A stretch of 64,000 nucleotides of DNA from Algoriphagus sp. (GTDB taxonomy: Bacteria; Bacteroidota; Bacteroidia; Cytophagales; Cyclobacteriaceae). The notes under the pieces are model-generated. The model made no database searches, had not been told where the DNA came from, and worked only from the letters and a program-made list of their open reading frames with translations. The stretch spans positions 1-64,000 of the forward strand of contig NZ_JAUXYL010000005.1 of assembly GCF_030694375.1 (NCBI RefSeq). The letters are read 5' to 3'. Each line of letters starts with the position of its first letter. The stretch's first letter is position 1. Below, piece after piece: positions 17,486 through 26,798 of the stretch. Both the position numbers and the translations under genes were made by a program.

Positions 17486-18508
17486 ATGAACGCAAAAAAA
17501 CAAAAACCCATCATTGGAATCAGCATTGGAGACATCAATGGGATCGGAGTAGAAGTAACGCTGAGAGCGCTGGCAGACAATCGGGTTTATAAGTCATTTA
17601 CACCTTTGATTTATGGTCATGGAAAAGTGATCTCGTTCTATCGAAAGCTGATGAGTATGGAGGATTTTAATTTCTCCCAAATCCGATCGTTGGATGAAAT
17701 CCAACACCGAAAGATCAATGTGATCAATGTAATGGAAGAGTCTCCGGAAGTAATTCCCGGAGTGGAAACTGTCGAGGCTGCAAAAATGGCATTGGAAGCG
17801 CTAAAGGCTGCCGTAAATGATCTTAAAGACGGTAAAATCCAAGGATTGGTCACAGCTCCTTTAAACAAAAACAATCTTAACTCCGAAGATTTTCATTTTA
17901 TTGGACATACCGAATTCATCACAGAGGCTGTAGGGGCCAAAGAAAGTCTGATGATGATGGTGGATGACACCTTACGTGTTGCTTTAGTTACAGGGCACTT
18001 GCCATTGGCAAAAGTTCCAGAAACCATCACCAAAGAACGAATTCAGAAGAAAGCCAATATTTTTCTCAAAAGCCTTGAAAATGATTTTGGAATTAATAAG
18101 CCCAAAATCGCCATTCTAGGCCTAAACCCTCATGCAGGAGAAGACGGACTGCTGGGTGAAGAGGAGGAGAAAATCATCAAGCCCGCGATCAAGGAGCTAA
18201 AAGATCAAAATAAATATGTCTTTGGCCCATATCCTGCCGATGGTTTTTTCGGGATGAAGCATCAGCAGAAGTTTGATGGGGTTTTGGCAATGTATCACGA
18301 TCAGGGATTAATTCCGTTCAAATCCATTGCTTTCAGTTCAGGCGTCAATTTTACTGCAGGATTACCGGTAATTCGCACCTCTCCTGACCATGGTACAGCT
18401 TATAATATCGCTGGTAAAAACATCGCTGATGAGGGATCTATGAGAGCGGCGCTTCACTTAGCCGCAGATATCATTCAGCTGCATGAAATAGAAGAAGTAG
18501 AAGGCTAA
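17486..18508 (+). CDS. pdxA: 4-hydroxythreonine-4-phosphate dehydrogenase
   Basis: Oxidises 4-phosphohydroxy-threonine in the deoxyxylulose-dependent pyridoxal phosphate pathway. The 340 aa product shows the IGISIGDINGIG N-terminus, the FIGHTEF motif, the metal-binding MYHDQGLIPFK histidine and the TSPDHGTAYNIAGK motif. ATG 17486 is preferred over an in-frame TTG at 17453, which would extend toward the divergent rsmA gene. No sharp terminator follows; a separate promoter for the next gene lies at 18585. Confidence 0.96.
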   Translation: MNAKKQKPIIGISIGDINGIGVEVTLRALADNRVYKSFTPLIYGHGKVISFYRKLMSMEDFNFSQIRSLDEIQHRKINVINVMEESPEVIPGVETVEAAKMALEALKAAVNDLKDGKIQGLVTAPLNKNNLNSEDFHFIGHTEFITEAVGAKESLMMMVDDTLRVALVTGHLPLAKVPETITKERIQKKANIFLKSLENDFGINKPKIAILGLNPHAGEDGLLGEEEEKIIKPAIKELKDQNKYVFGPYPADGFFGMKHQQKFDGVLAMYHDQGLIPFKSIAFSSGVNFTAGLPVIRTSPDHGTAYNIAGKNIADEGSMRAALHLAADIIQLHEIEEVEG

Positions 18509-18584
18509 CTTAATTTTATTAAGAAAAAGGGGTAAGAACCAAATATAATTTCAAGTTCTGTTTTAGCTATTTTAAAATTATACC

Positions 18585-18592
18585 TACATTTG
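18585..18592 (+). promoter_or_regulatory. -7 element upstream of DUF177-rpmF
   Basis: TACATTTG, a full TAnnTTTG match, 25 bp upstream of the GTG start at 18618. I see no good TTG at the expected -33 distance, so this rests on the -7 box only. Confidence 0.45.
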
Positions 18593-18617
18593 CGCTCTTA
18601 AATCGGGAGGACAAATC

Positions 18618-19196
18618 GTGAAATTCTGGAAAACCTTTGATATTGAAGTAATTAAGTTCAAGGAAGGGAGACACGAAATTGACTTCGAAATTGGCGATTC
18701 ATTTTTCCAAAACTTCGAAGACAATGAAATCGTCGAAAAAGGCAATTTGACCATACGGGTCATCCTTGATAAAGGGGCAAATGTAATTGAAGCCCATTTT
18801 CACATCAAAGGCAGCGTACAACTGACCTGCGATAGAAGTTTGGAAACCTTTGATCATCCTTTGGATTTTTCCCAAAAAATGATCTACAAATATGGATCTG
18901 AAGAGCGGGAGATTGATGAAGATGTGTTCATGATTACACGAGATACACCAATCATCAATGTCGCCCAGCTAATTTATGAATTCATATTGCTGGCCCTTCC
19001 ACTCAAAAAAATTCATCCTGATCACAGAAATGAATTGGATGATGAAGAGTTGGAAGTAGAAGGTGGATATGTCTATATCGATGATGAGTTGGACAGTGAT
19101 ACCGAATGTGAAAGTCCAAACGAAGAAGAAGAAATAAAACCTGTCGATCCACGATGGGAACAATTAATGAAGTTAAAAAACAAAGAACAATCATAA
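18618..19196 (+). CDS. DUF177 (YceD-like) protein
   Basis: A 192 aa protein of the DUF177/YceD family, which in many bacteria is encoded next to rpmF and has been linked to 23S rRNA or ribosome biogenesis. The central conserved part is QLTCDRSLETFDHPLDF; the C-terminus is strongly acidic (VYIDDELDSDTECESPNEEEE) and ends close to the rpmF start. The GTG start at 18618 is supported by a GGGAGG sequence 7 nt upstream, a Shine-Dalgarno-like signal that is rare in this phylum. It lies 12 bp before rpmF in the same transcript. Confidence 0.88.
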   Translation: MKFWKTFDIEVIKFKEGRHEIDFEIGDSFFQNFEDNEIVEKGNLTIRVILDKGANVIEAHFHIKGSVQLTCDRSLETFDHPLDFSQKMIYKYGSEEREIDEDVFMITRDTPIINVAQLIYEFILLALPLKKIHPDHRNELDDEELEVEGGYVYIDDELDSDTECESPNEEEEIKPVDPRWEQLMKLKNKEQS

Positions 19197-19208
19197 ACCA
19201 CGCATAAA

Positions 19209-19400
19209 ATGGCACATCCTAAACGTAAAATTTCGAAAACCAGAAGAGATAAGAGAAGAACTCACTATAAACTGGAAGCTCCGGGAATGGCAAAATGTCA
19301 AACTACCGGCGAAATGCACCTACCACACAGAGCTTTCTGGCTTGACGGAAAATTGTACTACAAAGGACAAGTAATCATCGAAAAAGAAATAAAAGCATAA
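19209..19400 (+). CDS. rpmF: 50S ribosomal protein L32
   Basis: Small ribosomal protein of 63 aa beginning [17 protein letters not shown], with the body [20 protein letters not shown]. Only one cysteine is present, so this is the zinc-free form. It follows DUF177 directly and is followed by an intrinsic terminator, so the pair forms its own unit. Confidence 0.97.
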   Translation: MAHPKRKISKTRRDKRRTHYKLEAPGMAKCQTTGEMHLPHRAFWLDGKLYYKGQVIIEKEIKA

Positions 19401-19423
19401 TATCAACTTCATACGATATTTTT

Positions 19424-19454
19424 AAAATCCATTCTCTCAAGGAATGGATTTTTT
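19424..19454 (+). terminator. Intrinsic terminator after rpmF
   Basis: An 11 bp stem, AAAATCCATTC (19424-19434) with GAATGGATTTT (19442-19452), a 7 nt loop and a T tract, 24 bp after the rpmF stop. Confidence 0.87.
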
Positions 19455-19514
19455 GTTGGTTAAAACTCAAACGACCTGACTTGCAGCAATTTGAATACGG
19501 GATACTGTATTGGT

Positions 19515-19546
19515 TTTGGTGGACAGAGGGCATTATGCTATTTTTG
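19515..19546 (+). promoter_or_regulatory. Promoter of the fabH-efp-accBC region
   Basis: TTTG (19515-19518), 20 bp, TATTTTTG (19539-19546): both elements match the Bacteroidota consensus at normal spacing. A start near 19552 gives a leader of about 80 nt before the fabH ATG. The leader contains a short imperfect hairpin (TTCTCAGG with CCTAAGAA, about 19550-19571). Confidence 0.6.
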
Positions 19547-19629
19547 ACTTTTCTCAGGAATTACCTAAGAAAAAATCAACCCAATTTGGGGGCCTTACAA
19601 AGATAAAAACCTCTTTCAGACCTATAAGA

Positions 19630-20631
19630 ATGGAGAAAATCAGAGCCAAAATCACCGGTATACAAGGTTACGTACCGGAATATCGATTGACAAACACAGA
19701 ACTTGAAAAGCTGGTAGAGACCAACGACGAGTGGATCACTTCCCGGACAGGAATCAAGGAAAGAAGAATCTTAAAAGGTGAAAACCAAGGAACTTCAGTA
19801 ATGGCAATTGAAGCTGTCAAAGGACTCTTGGAAAAAACCAACATAGATCCTTTGGAAATCGAAATGATCATTTGTGCCACTGTAACTCCAGACCTTCCTT
19901 TCCCTGCCACGGCGAATATCGTCGCCGATAAAGTTGGGGCTAAAAAAAGCTTCAGTTTTGACGTAGCAGCAGCGTGCTCCGGTTTTTTATATGCACTTCA
20001 GGTAGGTTCTCAATTTATTCAATCCGGAACGCATAAGAAAGTAATAATCGTAGGCGCGGACAAAATGTCCGCAATTGTTGACTATCAAGACCGGACTACC
20101 TGCATTCTTTTTGGTGATGGAGCAGGCGCAGTATTGCTTGAAGCCACTACGGAAGAAGAAGGAATCATGGACGCCATCCTCAAGTCAGATGGGTCTGGGG
20201 AGCCTTACTTACATATGAAAGCAGGGGGAAGCCGTCGGCCTGCCACAGCTGAAACTCTTGCTGCTCGAGAGCACTTTGCTTACCAGGAAGGAGCTTCAGT
20301 TTTTAAGTTTGCTGTGACAAATATGGCAGATGTCAGTGCAGAAGTGATGGAAAGGAACGGATTAAAAGGTGAAGATGTCGCATGGCTCGTCCCACATCAA
20401 GCCAATAAGCGAATTATCGATGCCACTGCAAACCGCATGGGAATTGGCCCGGATAAAGTCATGATGAATATAGAACGCTATGGCAATACCACTGCGGCTA
20501 CTATTCCTCTTTGTCTTTGGGAGTATGAAAGCCAACTCAAAAAAGGGGATAACCTTATATTGGCTGCATTCGGTGGTGGTTTCACTTGGGGCTCTATTTA
20601 CTTGAAGTGGTCATACGATCCTAAAAAATAA
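19630..20631 (+). CDS. fabH: 3-oxoacyl-[acyl-carrier-protein] synthase III
   Basis: Starts fatty acid synthesis by condensing acetyl-CoA with malonyl-ACP in the cytoplasm. The 333 aa thiolase-fold protein has the catalytic triad in view: Cys116 in [11 protein letters not shown], His in VPHQANKRI and Asn in [11 protein letters not shown]. The start at 19630 ([10 protein letters not shown]) is chosen because an in-frame TTG at 19510 would overlap the promoter. It is followed after 22 bp by efp. plsX, often found between rpmF and fabH in other phyla, is absent here. Confidence 0.96.
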   Translation: MEKIRAKITGIQGYVPEYRLTNTELEKLVETNDEWITSRTGIKERRILKGENQGTSVMAIEAVKGLLEKTNIDPLEIEMIICATVTPDLPFPATANIVADKVGAKKSFSFDVAAACSGFLYALQVGSQFIQSGTHKKVIIVGADKMSAIVDYQDRTTCILFGDGAGAVLLEATTEEEGIMDAILKSDGSGEPYLHMKAGGSRRPATAETLAAREHFAYQEGASVFKFAVTNMADVSAEVMERNGLKGEDVAWLVPHQANKRIIDATANRMGIGPDKVMMNIERYGNTTAATIPLCLWEYESQLKKGDNLILAAFGGGFTWGSIYLKWSYDPKK

Positions 20632-20653
20632 ACTCAATATTCATAAATATATT

Positions 20654-21217
20654 ATGGCAAGTACTGCAGATTTTAAGAATGGCCTTTGTCTGGTAATGAA
20701 CAATGACATTTATTCAATTGTCGAATTTCAACACGTCAAACCGGGGAAAGGTGCGGCTTTCGTTCGAACCAAATTAAAAAGTCTGAGATCTGGTAAGACT
20801 TTGGAAAAGACATTCAATGCAGGTGAAAAAGTAACAACCGCACGCGTAGAAAAAAGGCCTTTCCAATTTCTATATGCAGATGACATGGGGTATAATTTCA
20901 TGAATACCGAAACCTTCGAACAAATCAGTCTGGAAGAGCGACTGATCGAAAGACCAAAACTCTTGAAAGACGGTCAAAACGTCGACATCCTTATCCATGA
21001 TGAAACAGAAACTCCCCTATCAGTGGAATTACCGCCATTTGTGGAGTTGATGATCACTTATACCGAGCCGGGTATCAAAGGAGATACGGCCACCAACGCT
21101 CAAAAACCTGCAACTTTGGAAACCGGTGCAACCGTTATGGTTCCCTTGTTCGTGGAGCAGGACATTATGATTCGGGTGGACACCAGAGATGGATCTTACT
21201 CGGAAAGAGTAAAATAA
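20654..21217 (+). CDS. efp: Translation elongation factor P
   Basis: EF-P relieves ribosome stalling at polyproline. The 187 aa protein has the three usual beta domains. The tip loop that reaches the peptidyl-tRNA reads KPGKGAAFV with Lys32 at the tip, the lysine type that needs an EpmA-like or other modification, or works unmodified. The gene lies 22 bp after fabH and is followed by a hairpin terminator, so most transcripts may stop before accB. Confidence 0.96.
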   Translation: MASTADFKNGLCLVMNNDIYSIVEFQHVKPGKGAAFVRTKLKSLRSGKTLEKTFNAGEKVTTARVEKRPFQFLYADDMGYNFMNTETFEQISLEERLIERPKLLKDGQNVDILIHDETETPLSVELPPFVELMITYTEPGIKGDTATNAQKPATLETGATVMVPLFVEQDIMIRVDTRDGSYSERVK

Positions 21218-21223
21218 ATTATA

Positions 21224-21258
21224 AAAGGCTGTGTGATTTCTTTAAATTACGCGGCTTT
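21224..21258 (+). terminator. Hairpin terminator after efp
   Basis: A long stem with one bulge: AAAGGCTGTGTGATTT (21224-21239) with AAATTACGCGGCTTT (21244-21258), including wobble pairs, followed by a T-rich stretch. It lies just after the efp stop and 55 bp before accB. Confidence 0.7.
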
Positions 21259-21313
21259 ATTGTTTTTAAACCCAACAGAAGTGTCATTGCACATTTCAAC
21301 TAACTAAAACCCT

Positions 21314-21784
21314 ATGAAAGCTAAAGAGATCCAGGAATTGATCGACTACATTTCCAATTCCGGCCTTGCAGAGGTCAAAATCAAAACCGAGGAATTTGAA
21401 CTTTCCATTAAAAAATATGCAGAGTCAGCGCAAATCATCCACGCGCCGGCAGCACCACAAGCTCCTGCACCTGCTCCAGTTCCTGTAGCTTCCCCTGTTC
21501 CAGTCGCGCCTACTCCTAGTCCGGTAGCCGCACCTTCCAACCTGATCGAAATCAAATCTCCAATGATCGGGACATTCTATCTAACCCCGAACCCAGATTC
21601 CGCACCCTTTGCGACAGAAGGTGCATCAATTAAAGCAGGAGAGACAGTTTGTATCATCGAAGCCATGAAGCTTTTCAATGAAATTGAATCTGAGATTTCA
21701 GGCAAAATCGTGAAAATTCTGGTTGCCAACGCCACACCGGTAGAATACGATCAGCCATTGTTCCTAGTTGATCCGGCTGGTTGA
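21314..21784 (+). CDS. accB: Biotin carboxyl carrier protein of acetyl-CoA carboxylase
   Basis: Carries the biotin that shuttles CO2 in malonyl-CoA formation. The 156 aa protein has a short N-terminal domain, a proline/alanine-rich linker (about residues 44-75) and a C-terminal biotinyl domain with Lys119 in IIEAMKLFNEIES. The methionines on both sides of the lysine and the thumb region (DSAPFATEG) are the AccB type. It is separated by 25 bp from accC, its partner. Confidence 0.97.
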   Translation: MKAKEIQELIDYISNSGLAEVKIKTEEFELSIKKYAESAQIIHAPAAPQAPAPAPVPVASPVPVAPTPSPVAAPSNLIEIKSPMIGTFYLTPNPDSAPFATEGASIKAGETVCIIEAMKLFNEIESEISGKIVKILVANATPVEYDQPLFLVDPAG

Positions 21785-21809
21785 TTTTTTCACATAACCA
21801 TACAAGACC

Positions 21810-23159
21810 GTGTTTAAAAAGATATTAATAGCAAATCGTGGAGAAATTGCACTCCGAATCATCCGAACCTGCAAGGAGATGGGGATCAAAACGGTGGCAG
21901 TGTATTCAACAGCAGACAAAGACAGCTTGCATGTTCGATTTGCAGACGAGGCTGTCTGCATTGGACCAGCGCCAAGTCGCGACTCCTACCTCAACATCCC
22001 GCGAATCATAGCCGCAGCAGAGATTACCAATGCGGATGCGATTCATCCTGGCTACGGATTCCTATCAGAAAACGCCGAGTTTTCGAGGATTTGTGAGGAA
22101 TATGGCATCAAATTCATCGGAGCTTCTCCGGATATGATTGCCAAAATGGGTGACAAGGCTACAGCCAAAGCAACCATGAAAGCTGCGGGTGTTCCAACTA
22201 TTCCAGGCTCTGAAGGACTGATAGATTCTATCGAACAAGGCCTGAAACTCGCCAATGAAATGGGCTATCCGATTATTCTTAAAGCAACTGCCGGAGGTGG
22301 TGGCCGCGGAATGCGAATCGTCAGAGAAGATAAAGACTTCAAAAAAGCCTGGGATGATGCCAAAATGGAATCAGGTGCTGCATTTGGTAATGATGGACTT
22401 TATTTGGAAAAATATGTGGAAGAACCTCGCCATATTGAGATCCAAATCATCGGAGATAAAACCGGTAAAGCTTGCCACCTGTCAGAGCGCGATTGCTCTA
22501 TCCAGCGAAGGCACCAAAAACTGGTGGAAGAAACTCCTTCTCCATTTATCACGGACGAACTTCGTGAAGCTATGGGTAAAGCTGCCATCAAAGGTGCAGA
22601 GGCAATCGGATACGAGGGTGCTGGAACTATCGAATTTCTTGTGGATAAAGACCGCAACTTCTATTTTATGGAAATGAACACCCGTATTCAGGTGGAGCAT
22701 CCTATTACTGAAGAAGTTACTGACTTTGACCTGATCAAGGAACAAATCAAAGTGGCCGCAGGAGAGACAATCTCGGGCAGAAACTACTACCCTAAACTCT
22801 TTGCGATGGAGTGTAGAATCAATGCCGAAGATGTCGCCCACAATTTCAGACCTAGCCCGGGGAAAATTCTGAACCTTCATATTCCCGGTGGACGTGGTGT
22901 CAGGGTGGATTCACATGTGTACGCAGGCTATGTCATCCCTCCAAACTATGACTCAATGATTGCAAAGCTCATTGTGAGTGGTCAATCCAGAGAAGAAGTA
23001 ATTGTACGGATGAAGCGGGCTTTGGAAGAATTCGTAATCGACGGTATCAAAACTACCATTCCTTTTCACATTGCCCTACTGGAAGATGAGGAGTTCAAAG
23101 CTGGAAACTTCACGACGAAGTTTCTGGAAACCTTTGATTTCTCATTGGTTAGATACTAG
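21810..23159 (+). CDS. accC: Biotin carboxylase subunit of acetyl-CoA carboxylase
   Basis: ATP-dependent carboxylation of biotin on AccB. The 449 aa ATP-grasp protein starts [18 protein letters not shown] (GTG start). It contains the glycine-rich ATP loop [14 protein letters not shown], the metal/ATP site [18 protein letters not shown] and the C-terminal domain with [16 protein letters not shown]. Length and motifs are complete. It ends the fabH-efp-accB-accC set and is followed by a clear terminator. Confidence 0.97.
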   Translation: MFKKILIANRGEIALRIIRTCKEMGIKTVAVYSTADKDSLHVRFADEAVCIGPAPSRDSYLNIPRIIAAAEITNADAIHPGYGFLSENAEFSRICEEYGIKFIGASPDMIAKMGDKATAKATMKAAGVPTIPGSEGLIDSIEQGLKLANEMGYPIILKATAGGGGRGMRIVREDKDFKKAWDDAKMESGAAFGNDGLYLEKYVEEPRHIEIQIIGDKTGKACHLSERDCSIQRRHQKLVEETPSPFITDELREAMGKAAIKGAEAIGYEGAGTIEFLVDKDRNFYFMEMNTRIQVEHPITEEVTDFDLIKEQIKVAAGETISGRNYYPKLFAMECRINAEDVAHNFRPSPGKILNLHIPGGRGVRVDSHVYAGYVIPPNYDSMIAKLIVSGQSREEVIVRMKRALEEFVIDGIKTTIPFHIALLEDEEFKAGNFTTKFLETFDFSLVRY

Positions 23160-23180
23160 TAGTAAAAAGATAAAAATTTT

Positions 23181-23206
23181 AAAAGCCACTCGTAAGGGTG
23201 GCTTTT
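23181..23206 (+). terminator. Intrinsic terminator after accC
   Basis: Stem AAAAGCCAC (23181-23189) with GTGGCTTTT (23198-23206), extendable by a T-G pair, followed by a T-rich stretch. It may also serve the convergent gene ending at 23216. Confidence 0.83.
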
Positions 23207-23215
23207 CAATTTTTA

Positions 23216-23653
23216 TCACCATCCAAATCCTCCACCTGAGGTCAATGCGATTACTAAAATTCCAAAAGCCAATCCCAAAGAGCTTACAATTACAATTGGT
23301 ACTGTTGCAGCTGCACTCACTCTTTTCACCCACAATTGTTCAATGTCAGCAATAGCGAATTCAATATTCTGGTTTATTTGGGACTGATTTAGTCCTTTGT
23401 TTATGGTTGTCCCAATTAATTGATTTCCAAGGAGTCTTTTATAGAAAAGTCGATACTTTTTACCCTCAAGAGTCCTTATTATAATTTGATCCCCTTCGAC
23501 AAGTTTATTCAATGAACTAACATCAAAATCACCTGCTCTTTCTTCTTCAGAAGACTTAGGATTAAGATTTTCTACATTTCGGTAGACCTTGCAGGAGCCC
23601 AGAAAACCCAATAGGAATAAAATTGCTGTATAGGTGATTATTTGATTTTTCAT
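23216..23653 (-). CDS. Hypothetical lipoprotein with C-terminal hydrophobic segment
   Basis: A 145 aa protein with a lipoprotein signal (LGFLGSCKVYR, Cys21). The middle is a small beta-rich region around KLVEGDQIIIRTLEGKKYRLFYKR, followed by a predicted membrane helix near residues 112-138 ending in GGGFGW. Similar small lipoproteins, with a KLVEGDxI-type motif and a C-terminal glycine-rich hydrophobic end, are frequent in Cytophagales but have no known function. It stands alone, convergent with accC. Confidence 0.65.
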   Translation of the reverse strand: MKNQIITYTAILFLLGFLGSCKVYRNVENLNPKSSEEERAGDFDVSSLNKLVEGDQIIIRTLEGKKYRLFYKRLLGNQLIGTTINKGLNQSQINQNIEFAIADIEQLWVKRVSAAATVPIVIVSSLGLAFGILVIALTSGGGFGW

Positions 23654-23820
23654 GGCGGTTTCTTTTTCTCAATTTACCCCGTCACGAAATCAAATCTTAA
23701 AAAATCAATCAGAATAATTGGCAAAAATCGATTATCCCACACTTTTATTTTTCAAATAATGCGAATTTCAAAGGATGATACATAATTTAAAGATTTTCTA
23801 AACTCCCTATTCTTTCAACG

Positions 23821-25746
23821 TTAGGGATCAATTACTACCCGCTTCTGAATTCTTTCAAAACCGGAGTTTCCAAAAATCCAAGCTTCAATCAACCAGCTTC
23901 CCGCTGTATCGAATTTGAGATTGCCTGATTTGCTCCTACCCCGATAAAAGGTCAAGCCAGAATCCAAAAACTGCAATGCATTGGCGCTGATCTTTTGGGT
24001 GTTCTTCCCGGAATAATCAGGTCGTCGTGGGACGCTCACGTCCGCCAAAAAATACCGTTCCTTTCCAAGATTGTTTTTCAGAAAATACTCATTGTTTTTG
24101 GTATAAACCACGATCAAACCATCACCGGGAGCTTCACCAAGATTGGTTTTTTCTACCGTTGAGCGATGATAATAGAGCTCTATTCGATCCACTGAAACCA
24201 TATCCAACTTCCAAAATTCCTCAATTGAAACTGGTCGGTAAAAGTCCACCAAAACCAAAGGTTTCTTGTTGAATTTTACATTTTGATTGTCAGTATTGGC
24301 GACAAACACATTTTTGTAGTCCTGATTTTTTACTTTTTTTAACCGTACCTGGGGCACGATTTCCTTAAAAAAGGATTCCAAATCCGGAAATTCGAAATAG
24401 TCCTGGATGTAATAAACCTTGTCCGCCTGAAAAGGAGACTCAAGCGCCACCACTTCATCCGAAATCTCAAAATGCTCCCGATAAACTTTTCGATTAATAA
24501 AAGTCTCCAAAAGCTTATCCGAAAAGGAAAAAGAGAATTTAGCACGCTTTACTGAACTCGAAAATCGACCAGAGATATCCGTAGACCAGATTTTGTAATC
24601 AAACATCGGACTGTAATCCTTGAGCATCAAAGGGCTTTCTACTACCCTATTTAGCGATGTGATCAAGTTGGGACCTTTAGAAGCTGAGTTAAGGTTTCTC
24701 CAGTTGGGATCATTCAATAGCTCTACAAATTCTGTAACTATTATTTCTTCCTGCGCTCTTGCCAATACAATCCCACTCGTATAGTGCGAAGGGAAACCAA
24801 CCAAATCGAGGGCAATCGATTCACCTACAATTCCCCGAGACTTTAGCGTCATTTTACCGGAGGATTTTGCTGGGATGCGAACCTGATAGCTCCAAACTAA
24901 TTTATTGGATTCATCAATAACCGAAATATCAAAAGACTTCAGGTTCTCATACAATGCTTTGTTGAATCGCGATTTAGCTTGAGTCACTTCCAGTTCCTCC
25001 AAGATCATCCAATCTGTATGAGTGATGATCTTTAGATTTTGATCAACTATGCCCACATTAGAATTCAAGCTGAAATCAGCGGGTTCCCAAAGCCATTTTT
25101 GTGGCTCAATCTGATAACTAAAGTTTCTGAAAAAGAGCGTATATCCGTCTTTTTGTTTCACTTTTGAAAGTGTTTTTGTCAATGGGGGAACTGACTCCAA
25201 AATTTCAATTGTATTTCCTTCACTGTCTTGAATCTCTATCACTTCAGCTCGATCCGAAGTGTGAAAAATACTGATTGGCGCATTTTCAAAAGGAATTTGC
25301 TCCCAAAATAAAGCTGGGTCTCCTTTGGCAAAGGGAACATTCGAATTGGCCACCAGAAATTCCTTTTTGGCAATGGGGAAATCTTCAAAATTTGCCATCC
25401 ATTTTGAATAAACAACCAGAGTGAATACGCCTGTCTGACTATTTTCGGGGATAAAGAGATCCCCAAAGACCATATTATTTTCTGTAAGCAACATCTTTTC
25501 CTGATGTATCGGATTGCCAGTTGCATCCAAAACAGCGACATAGGCAAGTTTGCTGTAGCGGAAACTTTCGTGATTTTTCAAAAGTTTGGCAGCAAACCAC
25601 ACTCGATCCCCGACGAGGTAAAACTCCTGGTCAGTGATCAATACGAAGTTTTCCAACTCCATGACCGAATGCTTTTTTTCTTGCCCTTTGGAATGTATAC
25701 TTTGGAAAAAACTGAAAATAATCAGAAGTGCAAAAGGGATTTTCAT
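23821..25746 (-). CDS. Large exported protein with macroglobulin-like N-terminus, TonB-receptor operon
   Basis: A 641 aa protein with an N-terminal signal peptide (MKIPFALLIIFSFFQSIHSKG). The region after it (MELENFVLITDQEFYLVGDRVWFAAKL) resembles the MG2 macroglobulin-like repeats often found in large surface proteins encoded beside Bacteroidota TonB receptors. The rest is beta-rich without a catalytic motif I recognise. Its start overlaps the DUF4249 stop codon by 4 bp, so it is the third gene of a coupled operon and probably works at the outer membrane with the receptor. The ligand is unknown. Confidence 0.65.
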   Translation of the reverse strand: MKIPFALLIIFSFFQSIHSKGQEKKHSVMELENFVLITDQEFYLVGDRVWFAAKLLKNHESFRYSKLAYVAVLDATGNPIHQEKMLLTENNMVFGDLFIPENSQTGVFTLVVYSKWMANFEDFPIAKKEFLVANSNVPFAKGDPALFWEQIPFENAPISIFHTSDRAEVIEIQDSEGNTIEILESVPPLTKTLSKVKQKDGYTLFFRNFSYQIEPQKWLWEPADFSLNSNVGIVDQNLKIITHTDWMILEELEVTQAKSRFNKALYENLKSFDISVIDESNKLVWSYQVRIPAKSSGKMTLKSRGIVGESIALDLVGFPSHYTSGIVLARAQEEIIVTEFVELLNDPNWRNLNSASKGPNLITSLNRVVESPLMLKDYSPMFDYKIWSTDISGRFSSSVKRAKFSFSFSDKLLETFINRKVYREHFEISDEVVALESPFQADKVYYIQDYFEFPDLESFFKEIVPQVRLKKVKNQDYKNVFVANTDNQNVKFNKKPLVLVDFYRPVSIEEFWKLDMVSVDRIELYYHRSTVEKTNLGEAPGDGLIVVYTKNNEYFLKNNLGKERYFLADVSVPRRPDYSGKNTQKISANALQFLDSGLTFYRGRSKSGNLKFDTAGSWLIEAWIFGNSGFERIQKRVVIDP

Positions 25747-26798
25747 GGTCTGAATTGAATCGGGACGATCGGCGAAGCATCGATATATTTTTCTCTACAG
25801 TCTCCGTTTACAAATGGAAGTGCATCGAGGGCATGGCTGAGATTTAGCGATTCACTTCTAATTTGGGTTCGAAACAGCAGCTTTTCAGAAGAGCTTTCTT
25901 GAAAAAGGAAAAAGCCCCCGAGCACAATTTGATTCTCTGAACCCCGCTTTTTTATATTTCCTCTGATCCGGAAGGGTGCAGGATCAAAAATACTCCCCGA
26001 ATTACGTTGTTGTTGATTGACCTGATTGAGGTAGTCATATCCTGTTTTATTTACTACTTTGACCTTTGTGCTGACAAAGAACCTCCCTATTGAACTGAGC
26101 GGAATTTCGCCAAGGGATAAGCCAAAAGCTCTCCCTTGAAAGGGTTCGTTGGAAGTTAAATTCATTCCAGCAAAAACATTGGAAACCCGTTCATAGCAGG
26201 TACATGCGCAATTGTCGCTATTGGAAGTGGTGTAGAGTTCAGTAATTCCGGATGATTCAATCAGGTATCCTAATTGTCCAACCCCAGGATCAGAAATTTG
26301 AGCTTGTATATCAGCAAAAGTACGGCTTTGAATAAATTGACTCTGACCGACAGTGATCAAGACCTGCTTGGTAAAGGCCTTACCTTGTATGTCCTCCACT
26401 TCTACAAAGGGTGGCATAGTTTCCCAGCTGCTCTCATATACGTCCCCTTCTCCAGTCTCCAGAACCAATCTAAATTTTTTACCAGAAACAGGATCAAAAC
26501 TACCTGATTGCCTGAAAACATTCGATTGGACCTGCCTAAAATTAATGTCCTCTCCCCCCTCCTGCTCGACCACCACATACTTCACCTCCACAGGAATGTA
26601 ATTGGGACTCAAAACACCGGAAACGTAGGGGCTCGTACGGTAAACTTTCACGTAAGTGTCTGCGGGATTATTACCAACCCAAGCTTCGATGACGATCGCC
26701 TGACTTGATTTTTCGAGAGAAAGATTGATCTCATCCACACAGGATCCAATTCCGATAATCAGGCATAGAAAAGAAATCCTTTGAATCAGCTTTTTCAT
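25743..26798 (-). CDS. DUF4249 family lipoprotein
   Basis: A 351 aa lipoprotein (lipobox IGIGSCVDE, Cys20) of the DUF4249 family. These proteins are encoded next to TonB-dependent receptors in Bacteroidota and are thought to be their surface partners. The N-terminal part is an immunoglobulin-like beta domain (IVIEAWVGNNPADTYVKVYR). A cysteine-rich loop follows (NCACTCYERV). ATGA overlaps on both sides (with the receptor upstream and the 641 aa protein downstream) indicate translational coupling of all three genes. Confidence 0.85.
   Translation of the reverse strand: MKKLIQRISFLCLIIGIGSCVDEINLSLEKSSQAIVIEAWVGNNPADTYVKVYRTSPYVSGVLSPNYIPVEVKYVVVEQEGGEDINFRQVQSNVFRQSGSFDPVSGKKFRLVLETGEGDVYESSWETMPPFVEVEDIQGKAFTKQVLITVGQSQFIQSRTFADIQAQISDPGVGQLGYLIESSGITELYTTSNSDNCACTCYERVSNVFAGMNLTSNEPFQGRAFGLSLGEIPLSSIGRFFVSTKVKVVNKTGYDYLNQVNQQQRNSGSIFDPAPFRIRGNIKKRGSENQIVLGGFFLFQESSSEKLLFRTQIRSESLNLSHALDALPFVNGDCREKYIDASPIVPIQFRP

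Noticed and set aside
19510..19629. Longer fabH with a 40-residue N-terminal extension from a TTG
   Set aside because: The extension overlaps a consensus promoter and is not found in FabH proteins; ATG 19630 gives the usual N-terminus.
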